From: Flexivirga meconopsidis
GTDB lineage: Bacteria > Actinomycetota > Actinomycetes > Actinomycetales > Dermatophilaceae
Assembly (NCBI RefSeq): GCF_026162425.1
Contig: NZ_JAOBQJ010000002.1
Span: forward strand, 186,001 to 250,000
Direction of reading: 5' to 3'
DNA length: 64,000 bases
Below are positions 27,631-36,208 of this stretch, piece by piece (within the stretch, counting starts at the first letter, position 1; each line of letters begins with the position of its first letter). A program made the translations under genes and the position numbers. The notes below the pieces were generated by a model, which made no database searches, was not told where the DNA came from, and saw nothing but the letters and a program-made list of their open reading frames with translations.

Positions 27631-28748
27631 CGCGACCTCGGCCGGATGATCTTGCGGTCCCGACTCTGCTCCAGCACGTGCGCCGCCCATCCCACCACGC
27701 GACTGCACGCAAAGGTCGGGGTGAACATCTCGCGCGGCACCCCGCACGCCTGCATCACCACGCCCGCGTAGTACTCGACATTCGCTCGCAGCGGCCGATC
27801 CGGCTTTGCCTCATCGAGCACCTTGACGACCTCTGCCTCCGCCGCGACGGCCAGGTCCGCGGTCGGTCCGCCTAGCTCAATTGCGGTCTCCTTCAACAGT
27901 TCCGAGCGCGGGTCGAGGGTCCGATAGACGGGGTGACCGAATCCCATCACCCGTTGCCCGGCAGCGAGCTGTGCGCGCGCCCAGCCCTCTGCGCGCTCCA
28001 CCGATCCGATCTCGTCAAGGGCGTCCAGGGCCCTGCTCGGGGCACCGCCGTGCAGCGGGCCGGCCAGCGCGCCGACACCTGCGACCAGGCACGAGCTCAG
28101 GTCGGTGCCGGTCGACGCGACCGTGCGGGCGGTGAACGTCGAGTTGTTGAAGCCGTGGTCGATGGTCAGCACGAGGTAGCGGCTAAGTGCGGCGATGTGT
28201 TCTGCGCTCGGGGTCCTGCCGGTCAACATCGCGAGATAGCTTGCGACATAACCAAGTTCGGGCCGTGGGGCGACCGGCTCCCGTCCACTCGCCAGCGCGT
28301 GTGCCGCCGTCACCAGCCATGGCACCACGGCTGCGGTGCGCAGCGCAGCACGTTGCTTGATGTCCTCGTCGCTGTCCCAGAGCGGCCGGTCACCGGTCAG
28401 CGCGCCGTATGCCGAAAGCGCCGTCCGCAGAGTGACCAACGGGTCGTCGCTGCCTGCTGCCCGCATCACCACCCCGAGTTGCTCCGCCAATCCCTCCGGT
28501 ATGACGAGGGCTTCTGCCACGTCGGCCTCCCATGGACCCCGCTGCGCCTCGGTCGGCAGCTCGCCGCGGAGCATCAAGTGCCAGACGTCCTCGAAGCTGT
28601 GGTCCCGGGCTAGGCGCGTGGCGTCGTACTGCCGGTAGTGAAAGAAGCCCTCCGCACCGCGCACGTCGCCGATCGCTGTCTCGGCGACGACGACACCGGC
28701 CAATCCCGGTGGGGTGACAATGAGTTCGCTGGCTGCTGAGGTGGTCAT
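27606..28748 (-). CDS. Citrate synthase (citrate/2-methylcitrate synthase family)
   Basis: 380 aa, complete. Active-site elements: GFNNSTFTARTVAST, AGPLHGGAPSRALD (His), VMGFGHPVYRTLDPR (His) and ANVEYYAGVVMQACG, where the usual catalytic Asp is Glu, then the C-terminal FACSRVVGWAAHVLEQ. It condenses acetyl-CoA (or propionyl-CoA) with oxaloacetate. ATG 28748 has CACGCT 6 nt upstream and TTGACG 18 nt before that, so it is probably leaderless. A GTCAA/TTGAC half-site cluster lies around the -35. Part of this gene and its promoter is duplicated at 30643-31354. It is not in an operon with other TCA genes. Confidence 0.92.
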   Translation of the reverse strand: MTTSAASELIVTPPGLAGVVVAETAIGDVRGAEGFFHYRQYDATRLARDHSFEDVWHLMLRGELPTEAQRGPWEADVAEALVIPEGLAEQLGVVMRAAGSDDPLVTLRTALSAYGALTGDRPLWDSDEDIKQRAALRTAAVVPWLVTAAHALASGREPVAPRPELGYVASYLAMLTGRTPSAEHIAALSRYLVLTIDHGFNNSTFTARTVASTGTDLSSCLVAGVGALAGPLHGGAPSRALDALDEIGSVERAEGWARAQLAAGQRVMGFGHPVYRTLDPRSELLKETAIELGGPTADLAVAAEAEVVKVLDEAKPDRPLRANVEYYAGVVMQACGVPREMFTPTFACSRVVGWAAHVLEQSRDRKIIRPRSRYVGPLPE

Positions 28749-28779
28749 GACGGCAGCGTGCGGCTGCCGGCCAGTGAGC

Positions 28780-28799
28780 GTCAATCTTGACGACGTCAA
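28780..28799. promoter_or_regulatory. Putative operator: overlapping GTCAA/TTGAC inverted repeats
   Basis: GTCAA-TC-TTGAC (28780-28791) overlaps the 13-bp palindrome TTGACGACGTCAA (28787-28799). It covers the -35 (TTGACG on the minus strand) of the citrate synthase promoter. The same array is kept in the duplicated promoter at about 31270-31289. A regulator, possibly the HTH-citrate synthase, may bind here (inference). Confidence 0.45.
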
Positions 28800-28864
28800 C
28801 ATAGGCGCGGACGAAAATCGGTTGTCGCCTCCGTGATTGGCGACCTAACCTCGCCGCACGGTGA

Positions 28865-29492
28865 GGTTGACCCCGTTCGGTGGACATCCTGATCGCCAGG
28901 CATTTGGCTTGGCAGGGAAGGATGCCCTGCGCAGGTTCGATCGTGGGGCACTGAACGTGGTGTGGACCTCCGACATCACCCATCTGGCCACCGGGCAGGG
29001 CTGGTTGTATCTGTGCACGGTCCGCGACGGGTGCTCCCGGCGGGTGATCGGGTACGCGTTCGCTGACAACCTGCACACCGACCTGGTCGAGACCGCGCTG
29101 CGTCGCGCGGTCACCTTCCGCGATCCGGCCTCCGGATCGACCGCGAAGGTCATCTTCCACGCCGACCGGGTTGTCAGTACACGTCCACTCAGCTGGCTGA
29201 CGTCGCCGACGAGGTCGATGTGCGGCTGTCCGTGGCGCGGACCGGGGTGTGCTGGGACAACGCTCAGCAGGAATCGTTCTGGTCGACGCTGAAAACCGAG
29301 TACTACCAGCGGCACTCGTTCGACACACACGCCGAAGCGATCACCCGGGTCAGCTCCTGGATCGAGACCGTGTACAACTGTCGGCGACGGCACAGCGCAC
29401 TAGGCCAGATCAGCCCCATAGCCTTCGAGAACACGCTCACCACCACGGCCAACGAAGCCGCTTAACCCGATGTCCACGAAACGGGGTCAACC
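28865..29492 (+). mobile_element. IS3-family remnant with both terminal inverted repeats
   Basis: The left end 28865-28888 and right end 29469-29492 are imperfect 24-bp inverted repeats (GGTTGACCCCGTT core, about 22 of 24 matching). Between them is only the 3' part of an IS3 orfB, so orfA and the start of orfB have been lost by internal deletion. It stands exactly at the junction of the two copies of the citrate synthase region. No clear target duplication is visible. Confidence 0.8.
28889..29465 (+). pseudogene. IS3-family transposase OrfB, truncated and frameshifted
   Basis: The rve integrase core is recognisable: VVWTSDITHLATGQGWLYL (first Asp), VIFHADR (second Asp), then in another frame QYTSTQLADV ... 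CWDNAQQESFWSTLKTEYY (Glu) and the C-terminal NCRRRHSALGQISPIAFE. The frame changes at about 29170, where one G appears to be missing from a run of G. The N-terminal third is deleted. Not expected to be active. Confidence 0.85.
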
Positions 29493-29493
29493 C

Positions 29494-29800
29494 CACTGTG
29501 CCTTCGAGCAGGTCGCCGACATCGTCTGGGACGACCCGCACCAGCCGGCCGCGTAGCCCGCGACCCCGCCCCTCCGATCGGGTATGACGGGGCGACCCGC
29601 TGTGACCGAATCCGCCCTGGCATCCAGTCCTCGGCAACAACCGACCCGGATCGAACCAGCCTGTCCGCCGAGCATATTCGCGCGGCAGCTCGTCGCGCGA
29701 TCATGACGGCGACAGCGACGCCCGCGGCGCCGACCGTGGTCGGCAAGAGTGTTGTGGCGGGTGCCTGTGTCGGACTGACCAACCGCGCCACGCAGCCACC
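29494..29800 (+). pseudogene. Fragment of an HTH-citrate synthase gene copy
   Basis: Translation in pieces gives CAFEQVADIVWDDPHQPAA followed by a stop (29554-29556). In other frames it gives IRYDGATRCDRIRPGIQSSATTDPDRTSLS and RRAIMTATATPAAP. These align to residues about 98-190 of the intact gene at 26467-27630 at roughly three-quarters identity. It begins immediately after the IS remnant. Both ends are missing, so it is a dead duplicate. Confidence 0.75.
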
Positions 29801-29936
29801 GAAGCCGACGCAAACAACACATTCCGCGCCGGAGGATTTTACGATTTGCGTACTTTTTGGCACTTGACGTGCACATGCGCTACATGGTCGAGTGAGAGAG
29901 TTCGCGATAGCTTCTCAAATACTCAGGGGAACCGAA

Positions 29937-30273
29937 ATGAGAATGCGCGCCATTTGCACTGCTGTTCTGCTATCCACCACATGTGTTGGTGTGGCAGATG
30001 CGCCCGCCCGGCTACGCATACAACGTTCGTGGTTACGAGTACGTGCCTTACGAGCGATACACGATTTGGACAACTGTGTACCGTAACGGCCAACCCACTA
30101 GCACGAGCGAAAGGGACACAGTCACCGCCGGCACACACGGAGCATGGTCCACGTCGACGCATTACGGCTACGCCGGTGCTGATAACGTCGGCATCGGCGC
30201 AAACGTGCGCGACTCGTACGGGACTATTCTCACGTCGACATATTCCGGCTGCGGAACACCTGCCAAGATGTGA
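29937..30273 (+). pseudogene. Small secreted protein gene, apparently frameshifted
   Basis: ATG 29937 has AGGGGA 6 nt upstream and encodes a signal-peptide-like start (MRMRAICTAVLLSTTCVGVADA). That frame then continues as unlikely sequence and stops at 30086. From about 30000 the next frame reads a polar, Tyr/Thr/Gly-rich domain (RPPGYAYNVRGYEYVPYERYTIWT ... STYSGCGTPAKM) to the stop at 30273. A one-base shift would join them into a secreted protein of about 110 aa. It lies in a stretch visibly less GC-rich than the window. No family recognised. Confidence 0.5.
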
Positions 30274-30274
30274 A

Positions 30275-30616
30275 ATGACATCAACAACAGTAGTCGGAAC
30301 ATATAAGGGTGCGAAGGTTCGCCTCGCGCAACCGGAGATTACAGATGGTTCGGTAGAAGTTACCTTCTTCATCGAATCTGACGGCCCAGGCGACACCAGC
30401 CCGTCCGGGTTCCTAACAGACATCGTCCCGACATTGACGCTCGGGGAGAGAGTTCTCAAGGTCCGAGAACTTAACGGCGTAACCGTCAACGCAACGTCGT
30501 CGCCGTGGTGGGTGCTGTGGAGGTTCGTCGACGACACACCCGACCGCAGCGGATCGCTCCACTTCACCGGCCTTGACCAAGACAAGACGGTACCCGTGAC
30601 GCTGCCGAGCGCGTGA
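30275..30616 (+). CDS. Hypothetical protein in lower-GC insert
   Basis: 113 aa. The start is one base after the preceding stop, which suggests coupled translation. The chain looks like a small all-beta domain (VVGTYKGAKVRLAQPEITDGSVEVTFFIESD ... SLHFTGLDQDKTVPVTLPSA), with no signal peptide or membrane segment. Codon use is more AT-tolerant than in neighbouring genes, which points to recent acquisition. No family recognised. The downstream citrate synthase pseudogene begins 26 bp later on the other strand. Confidence 0.5.
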   Translation: MTSTTVVGTYKGAKVRLAQPEITDGSVEVTFFIESDGPGDTSPSGFLTDIVPTLTLGERVLKVRELNGVTVNATSSPWWVLWRFVDDTPDRSGSLHFTGLDQDKTVPVTLPSA

Positions 30617-30642
30617 CGACCCGGCACTTCAAGGTGCCATCT

Positions 30643-31240
30643 TGCGCCGATGTGACCAGGCACGAGGTCAGGTCGGTGCCGGTGGACGCGACGGTCCGCG
30701 CAGTGAACGTCGAGTTGTTGAAGCCGTGGTCGATGGTGAGCACCAGGTAACGGCTGAGCACGGTGACGTGTTCGGCGCTCGGAGCACCGCCGGTCAGCGT
30801 CGCGAGATAGCTTCCGACATAACCGAGTTCAGGTCGCGGCGCGAGTGGTTCCTGCCCCTTCGCGAGAGACTGTGCCACAGTCACCAGCCACGGCACGACG
30901 GCCGCTGTGCGCAGGGCGGCACGTTGGTTGGTGTCCTCGTCGTTGCCCGCCGCCCGCATGACAGTCCCCAGCCGATCTGCCAATTGCGCTGGTATGACGA
31001 GAGCTTCGGCCACCTCGTCCTCCCACGCCGCACGACGGTCGCCGGTCGGCAACTCCCGCGGAGCATCAAGTGCCAGACATCCTCGAAGCTGTGGTCCCGG
31101 GCTAGGCGCGTGGCGTCGTACTGCCGGTAGTGGAGGAAGCCTTCGGCGCCACGCGCGTCGCCGATCGCTGTCTCGGCGACGACGACACCGGCCAATCCCG
31201 GTGGGGTGACAATGAGTTCGCTGGCTGCTGAGGTGGTCAT
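30643..31240 (-). pseudogene. Citrate synthase gene copy, broken
   Basis: From ATG 31240 the first 62 codons are almost identical to the intact gene at 27606-28748. A frameshift follows LMLRG, then a diverged part (LPTGDRRAAWEDEVAEALVIPAQLADRLG) in another frame, with an in-frame loss of about 30 codons relative to the intact gene (GNDED). Homology runs to VASTGTDLTSCLV and stops at about 30643, so the catalytic C-terminal half is absent. Cannot encode an active enzyme. Confidence 0.85.
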
Positions 31241-31313
31241 GACGGCAGCGTGCGGCTGCCGGTCAGTGAGCGTCAATCTTGACGACGTCAACATAGCCGC
31301 GGACGAAAATCGG

Positions 31314-31343
31314 TTGTCGCCTCCGTGATTGGCGACCTAATCT
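31314..31343 (+). promoter_or_regulatory. Promoter of the aspS2 T-box transcript
   Basis: TTGTCG (31314-31319), an 18-bp spacer and TAATCT (31338-31343). Transcription would start near 31350, so stem I of the T-box lies at the very 5' end of the RNA. The same promoter with TAACCT exists in the other copy at about 28824-28853, where it now reads into the IS remnant. Confidence 0.6.
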
Positions 31344-31350
31344 CGCCGCA

Positions 31351-31494
31351 CGGCGACGACGGGAGTGACGCCCCCGAGCCGATCGCAGGACAAGAGGTCG
31401 CGGCATCCGCTGCGGCGAAGGTGTGGTGGCACCGCGAAGTTGGCCCCATCGCCCACACCTCCGGGGAGTCGTTTTCTCATGGAGGTGAATACAC
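31351..31494 (+). promoter_or_regulatory. T-box riboswitch, translational type, Asp specifier, controlling aspS2
   Basis: Ultrashort stem I: GCGA (31353-31356) with TCGC (31383-31386), then CGGG (31360-31363) with CCCG (31373-31376), whose loop holds GAC (31367-31369), the Asp codon. A 6-bp hairpin follows (31399-31404 with 31409-31414). The T-box core is AGGTGTGG (31419-31426) paired with CCACACCT (31453-31460). These flank the 7-nt bulge TGGCACC (31427-31433) and helix GCG/CGC (31434-31436 with 31450-31452), exactly the antisequestrator layout. TGGC would pair with a GCCA tRNA end, and tRNA-Asp has discriminator G. In the alternative fold CACCTCC (31456-31462) pairs with the ribosome binding site GGAGGTG (31481-31487). 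Uncharged tRNA-Asp should therefore open the ribosome binding site. Confidence 0.88.
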
Positions 31495-32787
31495 ATGCAC
31501 CAGCGCATCCTGGCCGCCGAACTGGCGCAGATCCCGATTGGGTCGGAGGTCACCCTCGCCGGTTGGATCCATCGACGCCGGCAACTGTCGGGCGTGAGTT
31601 TCCTTGTGCTGCGCGACCGTTCGGGTCTGGCCCAGATCGTGGCAAAGGCGCCCCACGCCCGCGCTGCGATCGGCACGCTCGGCGAGGAGTCGGTCGTGCA
31701 GGTGCGCGGCAGGCTGGCCGCCAACGACGCCGCACCCGGCGGTCTCGAGGTGATTGAGCCACGCATCGAGCCACCCACCGAACCATCACTCACCCCACCG
31801 GTCGAGCTCTGGCGACCCGCCCAATCCGAAGGACTGCCAACCAGATTGGACCACGCAGCGGCGGCGCTGCGACACCCGCGTAGCAGAGCCCGTTGGCAAC
31901 TGGCTGCGGCGTCGCTGCATGGCTTCCGCTCGTCACTCGACTCCGAGGGGTTCACCGAGGTGTCGACCCCGAAAGTGGTCGGCATGGCCACCGAGTCCGG
32001 CGCCAACGTCTTCCAGCTCGACTACTTCGGCAGACCGGCCTATCTCGCGCAGTCGCCGCAGCTCTACAAACAGATGCTGGTCGGAGTGTTCGAGCGGGTC
32101 TTCGAGGTCGGTCCGGTGTTCCGCGCCGAGCCGCACGACACAGTCCGGCATCTTGCCCAATACACCTCTCTCGACGTCGAATTCGGCTTCATCGAGAGTC
32201 ACCGCGACGTGATCGCGATGTTCCGGACCGTGCTCGCCGGCATGCTCAGCTCTGTCCGGGAGCGTGCCGCCGACGCGGTGGAATTGCTCGGCGTCGACGT
32301 CCCGCAGGTGCCGGAAGCGTTGCCCGTCATACATTTTCGGGAGGCGCTGCGGCTGGTCGGTGCCGCACCGGACGAGCCGGACCTCGAGCCGGCACACGAG
32401 CGAGCACTCGGGGTCTGGGCCAAGGAGACTCACGGTTCGGATTTCCTTGTGGTGGAGGGCTATCCGATGGCGAAGCGCCCGTTCTACACCCACCCGCAGC
32501 CGGACGACCCACGATGGTCCAACAGCTTCGACGTGCTCTTCCGCGGGCTGGAGCTGAGCACCGGCGGCCAACGGCTGCATCGGCCGGCGGACTACCGCGC
32601 CGCACTGGCGACGAGCGGGCAGTCGGCAGAGGAGTTTTCGGCATACCTTGAGGCATTCGACCACGGAATGCCGCCGCACGGCGGTTTCGCGATCGGGCTG
32701 GAGCGCTGGGTGGCCCGGCTCACCGGGGCAGCGAATGTGCGGGAGGTGACGCTCTTCCCGCGTGACCTGCACCGCCTGGCCCCATAG
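31495..32787 (+). CDS. aspS2: Aspartyl-tRNA synthetase, archaeal-type (AspRS2)
   Basis: 430 aa class II synthetase. It has an N-terminal OB-fold anticodon domain (VTLAGWIHRRRQLSGVSFLVLRDRSGLAQIV), then the catalytic core with motif 1 GFTEVSTPKVVG, FQLDYFGRPAYLAQSPQLYKQ, motif 2 FRAEPHDTVRHLAQYTSLDVEFGF and motif 3 GGFAIGLERWVARLTGAANVREVTLFPRD. The short length and lack of the bacterial GAD insertion mark the archaeal type, which may be non-discriminating and also charge tRNA-Asn. The Asp T-box upstream supports Asp specificity. GGAGGTG lies 7 nt before ATG 31495. Most actinobacteria also carry a bacterial aspS elsewhere, so this is likely a second copy. Confidence 0.92.
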   Translation: MHQRILAAELAQIPIGSEVTLAGWIHRRRQLSGVSFLVLRDRSGLAQIVAKAPHARAAIGTLGEESVVQVRGRLAANDAAPGGLEVIEPRIEPPTEPSLTPPVELWRPAQSEGLPTRLDHAAAALRHPRSRARWQLAAASLHGFRSSLDSEGFTEVSTPKVVGMATESGANVFQLDYFGRPAYLAQSPQLYKQMLVGVFERVFEVGPVFRAEPHDTVRHLAQYTSLDVEFGFIESHRDVIAMFRTVLAGMLSSVRERAADAVELLGVDVPQVPEALPVIHFREALRLVGAAPDEPDLEPAHERALGVWAKETHGSDFLVVEGYPMAKRPFYTHPQPDDPRWSNSFDVLFRGLELSTGGQRLHRPADYRAALATSGQSAEEFSAYLEAFDHGMPPHGGFAIGLERWVARLTGAANVREVTLFPRDLHRLAP

Positions 32788-32790
32788 CGG

Positions 32791-33420
32791 TCAGGCGAGG
32801 ATGTCGGGCAGCCGCTTCTCGACGAACGGCAGCACCTCACGCACGGTCACGTCGCGGCCGAGCTCCTCGGTCAGCGACGTGACCCCGGCGTCGGGGATGC
32901 CGCACGGGACGATCACCTGCGACCACGACAGGTCGCAGTCGCAGTTGAGCGCGAAGCCGTGCATGGTCACGTCCCGGCTGACCCGGATGCCGATCGCACC
33001 GATCTTGCGCTCCTGCTTGCCGTCGCCGGCCGGCAGCCAGACGCCGCTGCGACCCTCGACCCGGGTCGTCTCCAGGCCGAGGTCACCGCAGACGTCGATC
33101 ATCAACTGCTCGAGCCGGCGCACGTGGCCGACCACATCGACCGGGTCGGGCAGGTGCACGATCGGGTAGCCGGTCAGCTGACCCGGGCCGTGCCAGGTGA
33201 TCTTGCCGCCACGGTCGACGTCGATGACCGGGGTGCCGTCGAACGGCCGCTCGTGCGGCGCGGTGCGCTTGCCCGCGGTGTAGACCCGCTGGTGCTCCAG
33301 CAGCAGCGTGGTGTCGGGCTGCTCCCCCGCCACGACTGCCGCATGCACCTGCCGCTGCAGATCCCAGGCGGCCTGGTAGTCGACGAAGTCAGGGTCGAAG
33401 CCGACGTGCTCGATGCGCAT
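32791..33420 (-). CDS. lipB: Octanoyltransferase
   Basis: 209 aa. It moves the octanoyl group from acyl carrier protein to lipoyl domains such as those of SucB. Signature elements are [33 protein letters not shown] (substrate-binding, with His), [22 protein letters not shown] (catalytic Lys region) and [17 protein letters not shown] with the acyl-accepting Cys. ATG 33420 has TACCGT and 6 nt upstream, so it is leaderless. It ends only 3 bp from the convergent aspS2 stop. lipA is not in the window. Confidence 0.95.
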   Translation of the reverse strand: MRIEHVGFDPDFVDYQAAWDLQRQVHAAVVAGEQPDTTLLLEHQRVYTAGKRTAPHERPFDGTPVIDVDRGGKITWHGPGQLTGYPIVHLPDPVDVVGHVRRLEQLMIDVCGDLGLETTRVEGRSGVWLPAGDGKQERKIGAIGIRVSRDVTMHGFALNCDCDLSWSQVIVPCGIPDAGVTSLTEELGRDVTVREVLPFVEKRLPDILA

Positions 33421-33467
33421 GCAATCACGGTACGCCGGTCGCGGCCGCCCGCTCCGGTCAGGCCGGG

Positions 33468-34268
33468 TCAGGGCACGATGCTGTCGACATACCCGCCGTC
33501 GACCCGCACCGACGCGCCCGTGGTCGCCGAGGCGAGGTCGGAGCTGAGGTAGGCGACCATGTTGGCGATCTCGGCCGGCTCGATGAGCCGCTGCAGCAGC
33601 GACTGCGGGCGGTGCTTGCGCATGAACTCGCGCTGCGCCTCCTCCCACGGCAGGTCCTTGTCGACCAGCTCGTAGACGAAGTCCTCCACGCCGCCGGTGT
33701 GGGTCGGGCCGGCGATCACCGAGTTGACCGTCACGCCGGTGCCCGCGGCGTGCTTGGCGAAGCCGCGCGAGACCGACAGCAGCGCGGTCTTGCTCATCCC
33801 GTAATGGATCATCTCCTCGGGTATGGCGATCGCGGAGTCGCTGGCAATGTTGAGGATTCGGCCCCAGCCGCGCTTCATCATGCCGGGCACGGTCGAGCGG
33901 ATCAGCCGCACCGCGCTCATCACGTTGGTGTCGAAGTAGCGGCGCCATTCCTCGTCGGAGATCGTCGCCGGATCGGCGCTGCCGAAGATGCCGAGATTGT
34001 TGACCAGCACGTCGACATCGCCGGTCGCGGCCAGCACCTGGTCGGCACCCTCGGCAGTCGTGACGTCACCCACCGCCGGCACGAAGTCACCGTCGGGAGT
34101 GGCTGCGGCGAGCTCGGCGATGGCCTGCTCGACCCGCTCGGCGCTGCGGCCGTTGACACCCACCCGTGCCCCGCAGTCGGCCAGCGCGGTGGCGATCGCC
34201 GCACCGATGCCCTGGGTCGATCCGGTGACGAGTGCGGTGCGTCCGGTCAGGTCGAGTACGAGAGCCAT
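33468..34268 (-). CDS. Short-chain dehydrogenase/reductase
   Basis: 266 aa classical SDR. NAD(P)-binding [12 protein letters not shown] (residues about 15-26), NNLG motif, catalytic Ser in ASDSA and Tyr-x3-Lys in HYGMSKTA, and C-terminal GGYVDSIVP. An insertion ([37 protein letters not shown]) precedes the last strand. It follows sdaA by 1 bp and is likely in the same operon. The substrate is not identifiable. Confidence 0.9.
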   Translation of the reverse strand: MALVLDLTGRTALVTGSTQGIGAAIATALADCGARVGVNGRSAERVEQAIAELAAATPDGDFVPAVGDVTTAEGADQVLAATGDVDVLVNNLGIFGSADPATISDEEWRRYFDTNVMSAVRLIRSTVPGMMKRGWGRILNIASDSAIAIPEEMIHYGMSKTALLSVSRGFAKHAAGTGVTVNSVIAGPTHTGGVEDFVYELVDKDLPWEEAQREFMRKHRPQSLLQRLIEPAEIANMVAYLSSDLASATTGASVRVDGGYVDSIVP

Positions 34269-34269
34269 G

Positions 34270-35643
<1,374 letters not shown>

Positions 35644-35731
35644 ACCCAAAGCATAATCACCAGCCCACTCCAGCAACGAAATCCGTGGTCGAATGGTTGA
35701 TTAACGTCACAACTCGTGGCAACATGCAGGC

Positions 35732-36208
35732 ATGGCCGAGCCAAATCGCACATCTTCCCGCCCGGCGCTCGACGACGTGTCCAAGGCGATCATCGGACAC
35801 CTGCAGTCCGACGGCCGCGCCGCCTATTCGGCGATCGCGCGGGAGATCGGCCTGTCCGAGGCGGCGGTCCGCCAGCGGGTGCAGCGGTTGCTCGACTCCG
35901 ACGTCCTGCAGATCGTCGCGGTCACCGATCCCGCACAGGTCGGCTTCGACCGGCAGGCCATGATCGGCCTGACCGTGCACGGCGATCTGGGCGGCGTGCA
36001 GGTGGCTCTCAACGAGATGCCCGAGGTCGCCTACATCGTGCTCACCGCGGGCCGGTTCGACATCCTCGTCGAGGTCGTCTGCGTCGACGACGACCACCTG
36101 CTCGACCTGCTCACCGCCAAGATCCGGGCGATCCCCGGTGTCGCCGACACCGAGACCTTCGTCTACCTCAAACTCGCCAAACAACGCTACGACTGGGGAA
36201 CGAGATGA
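35732..36208 (+). CDS. Lrp/AsnC family transcriptional regulator
   Basis: 158 aa. N-terminal HTH (LDDVSKAIIGHLQSDGRAAYSAIAREIGLSEAAVRQRVQRLLDSDVLQI) and C-terminal RAM domain (VAYIVLTAGRFDILVEVVCVDDDHLLDLL). Its stop overlaps the start of the aminotransferase gene (ATGA). Such regulator-aminotransferase pairs usually mean that the regulator controls the aminotransferase in response to an amino acid; the divergent sdaA is a second candidate target. Confidence 0.92.
   Translation: MAEPNRTSSRPALDDVSKAIIGHLQSDGRAAYSAIAREIGLSEAAVRQRVQRLLDSDVLQIVAVTDPAQVGFDRQAMIGLTVHGDLGGVQVALNEMPEVAYIVLTAGRFDILVEVVCVDDDHLLDLLTAKIRAIPGVADTETFVYLKLAKQRYDWGTR

Noticed and set aside
33421-33948. N-terminal extension of LipB by about 175 codons
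   Set aside because: The extension overlaps the SDR gene and is Arg/Gly-rich shadow sequence; ATG 33420 with its -10 box fits the usual LipB length.
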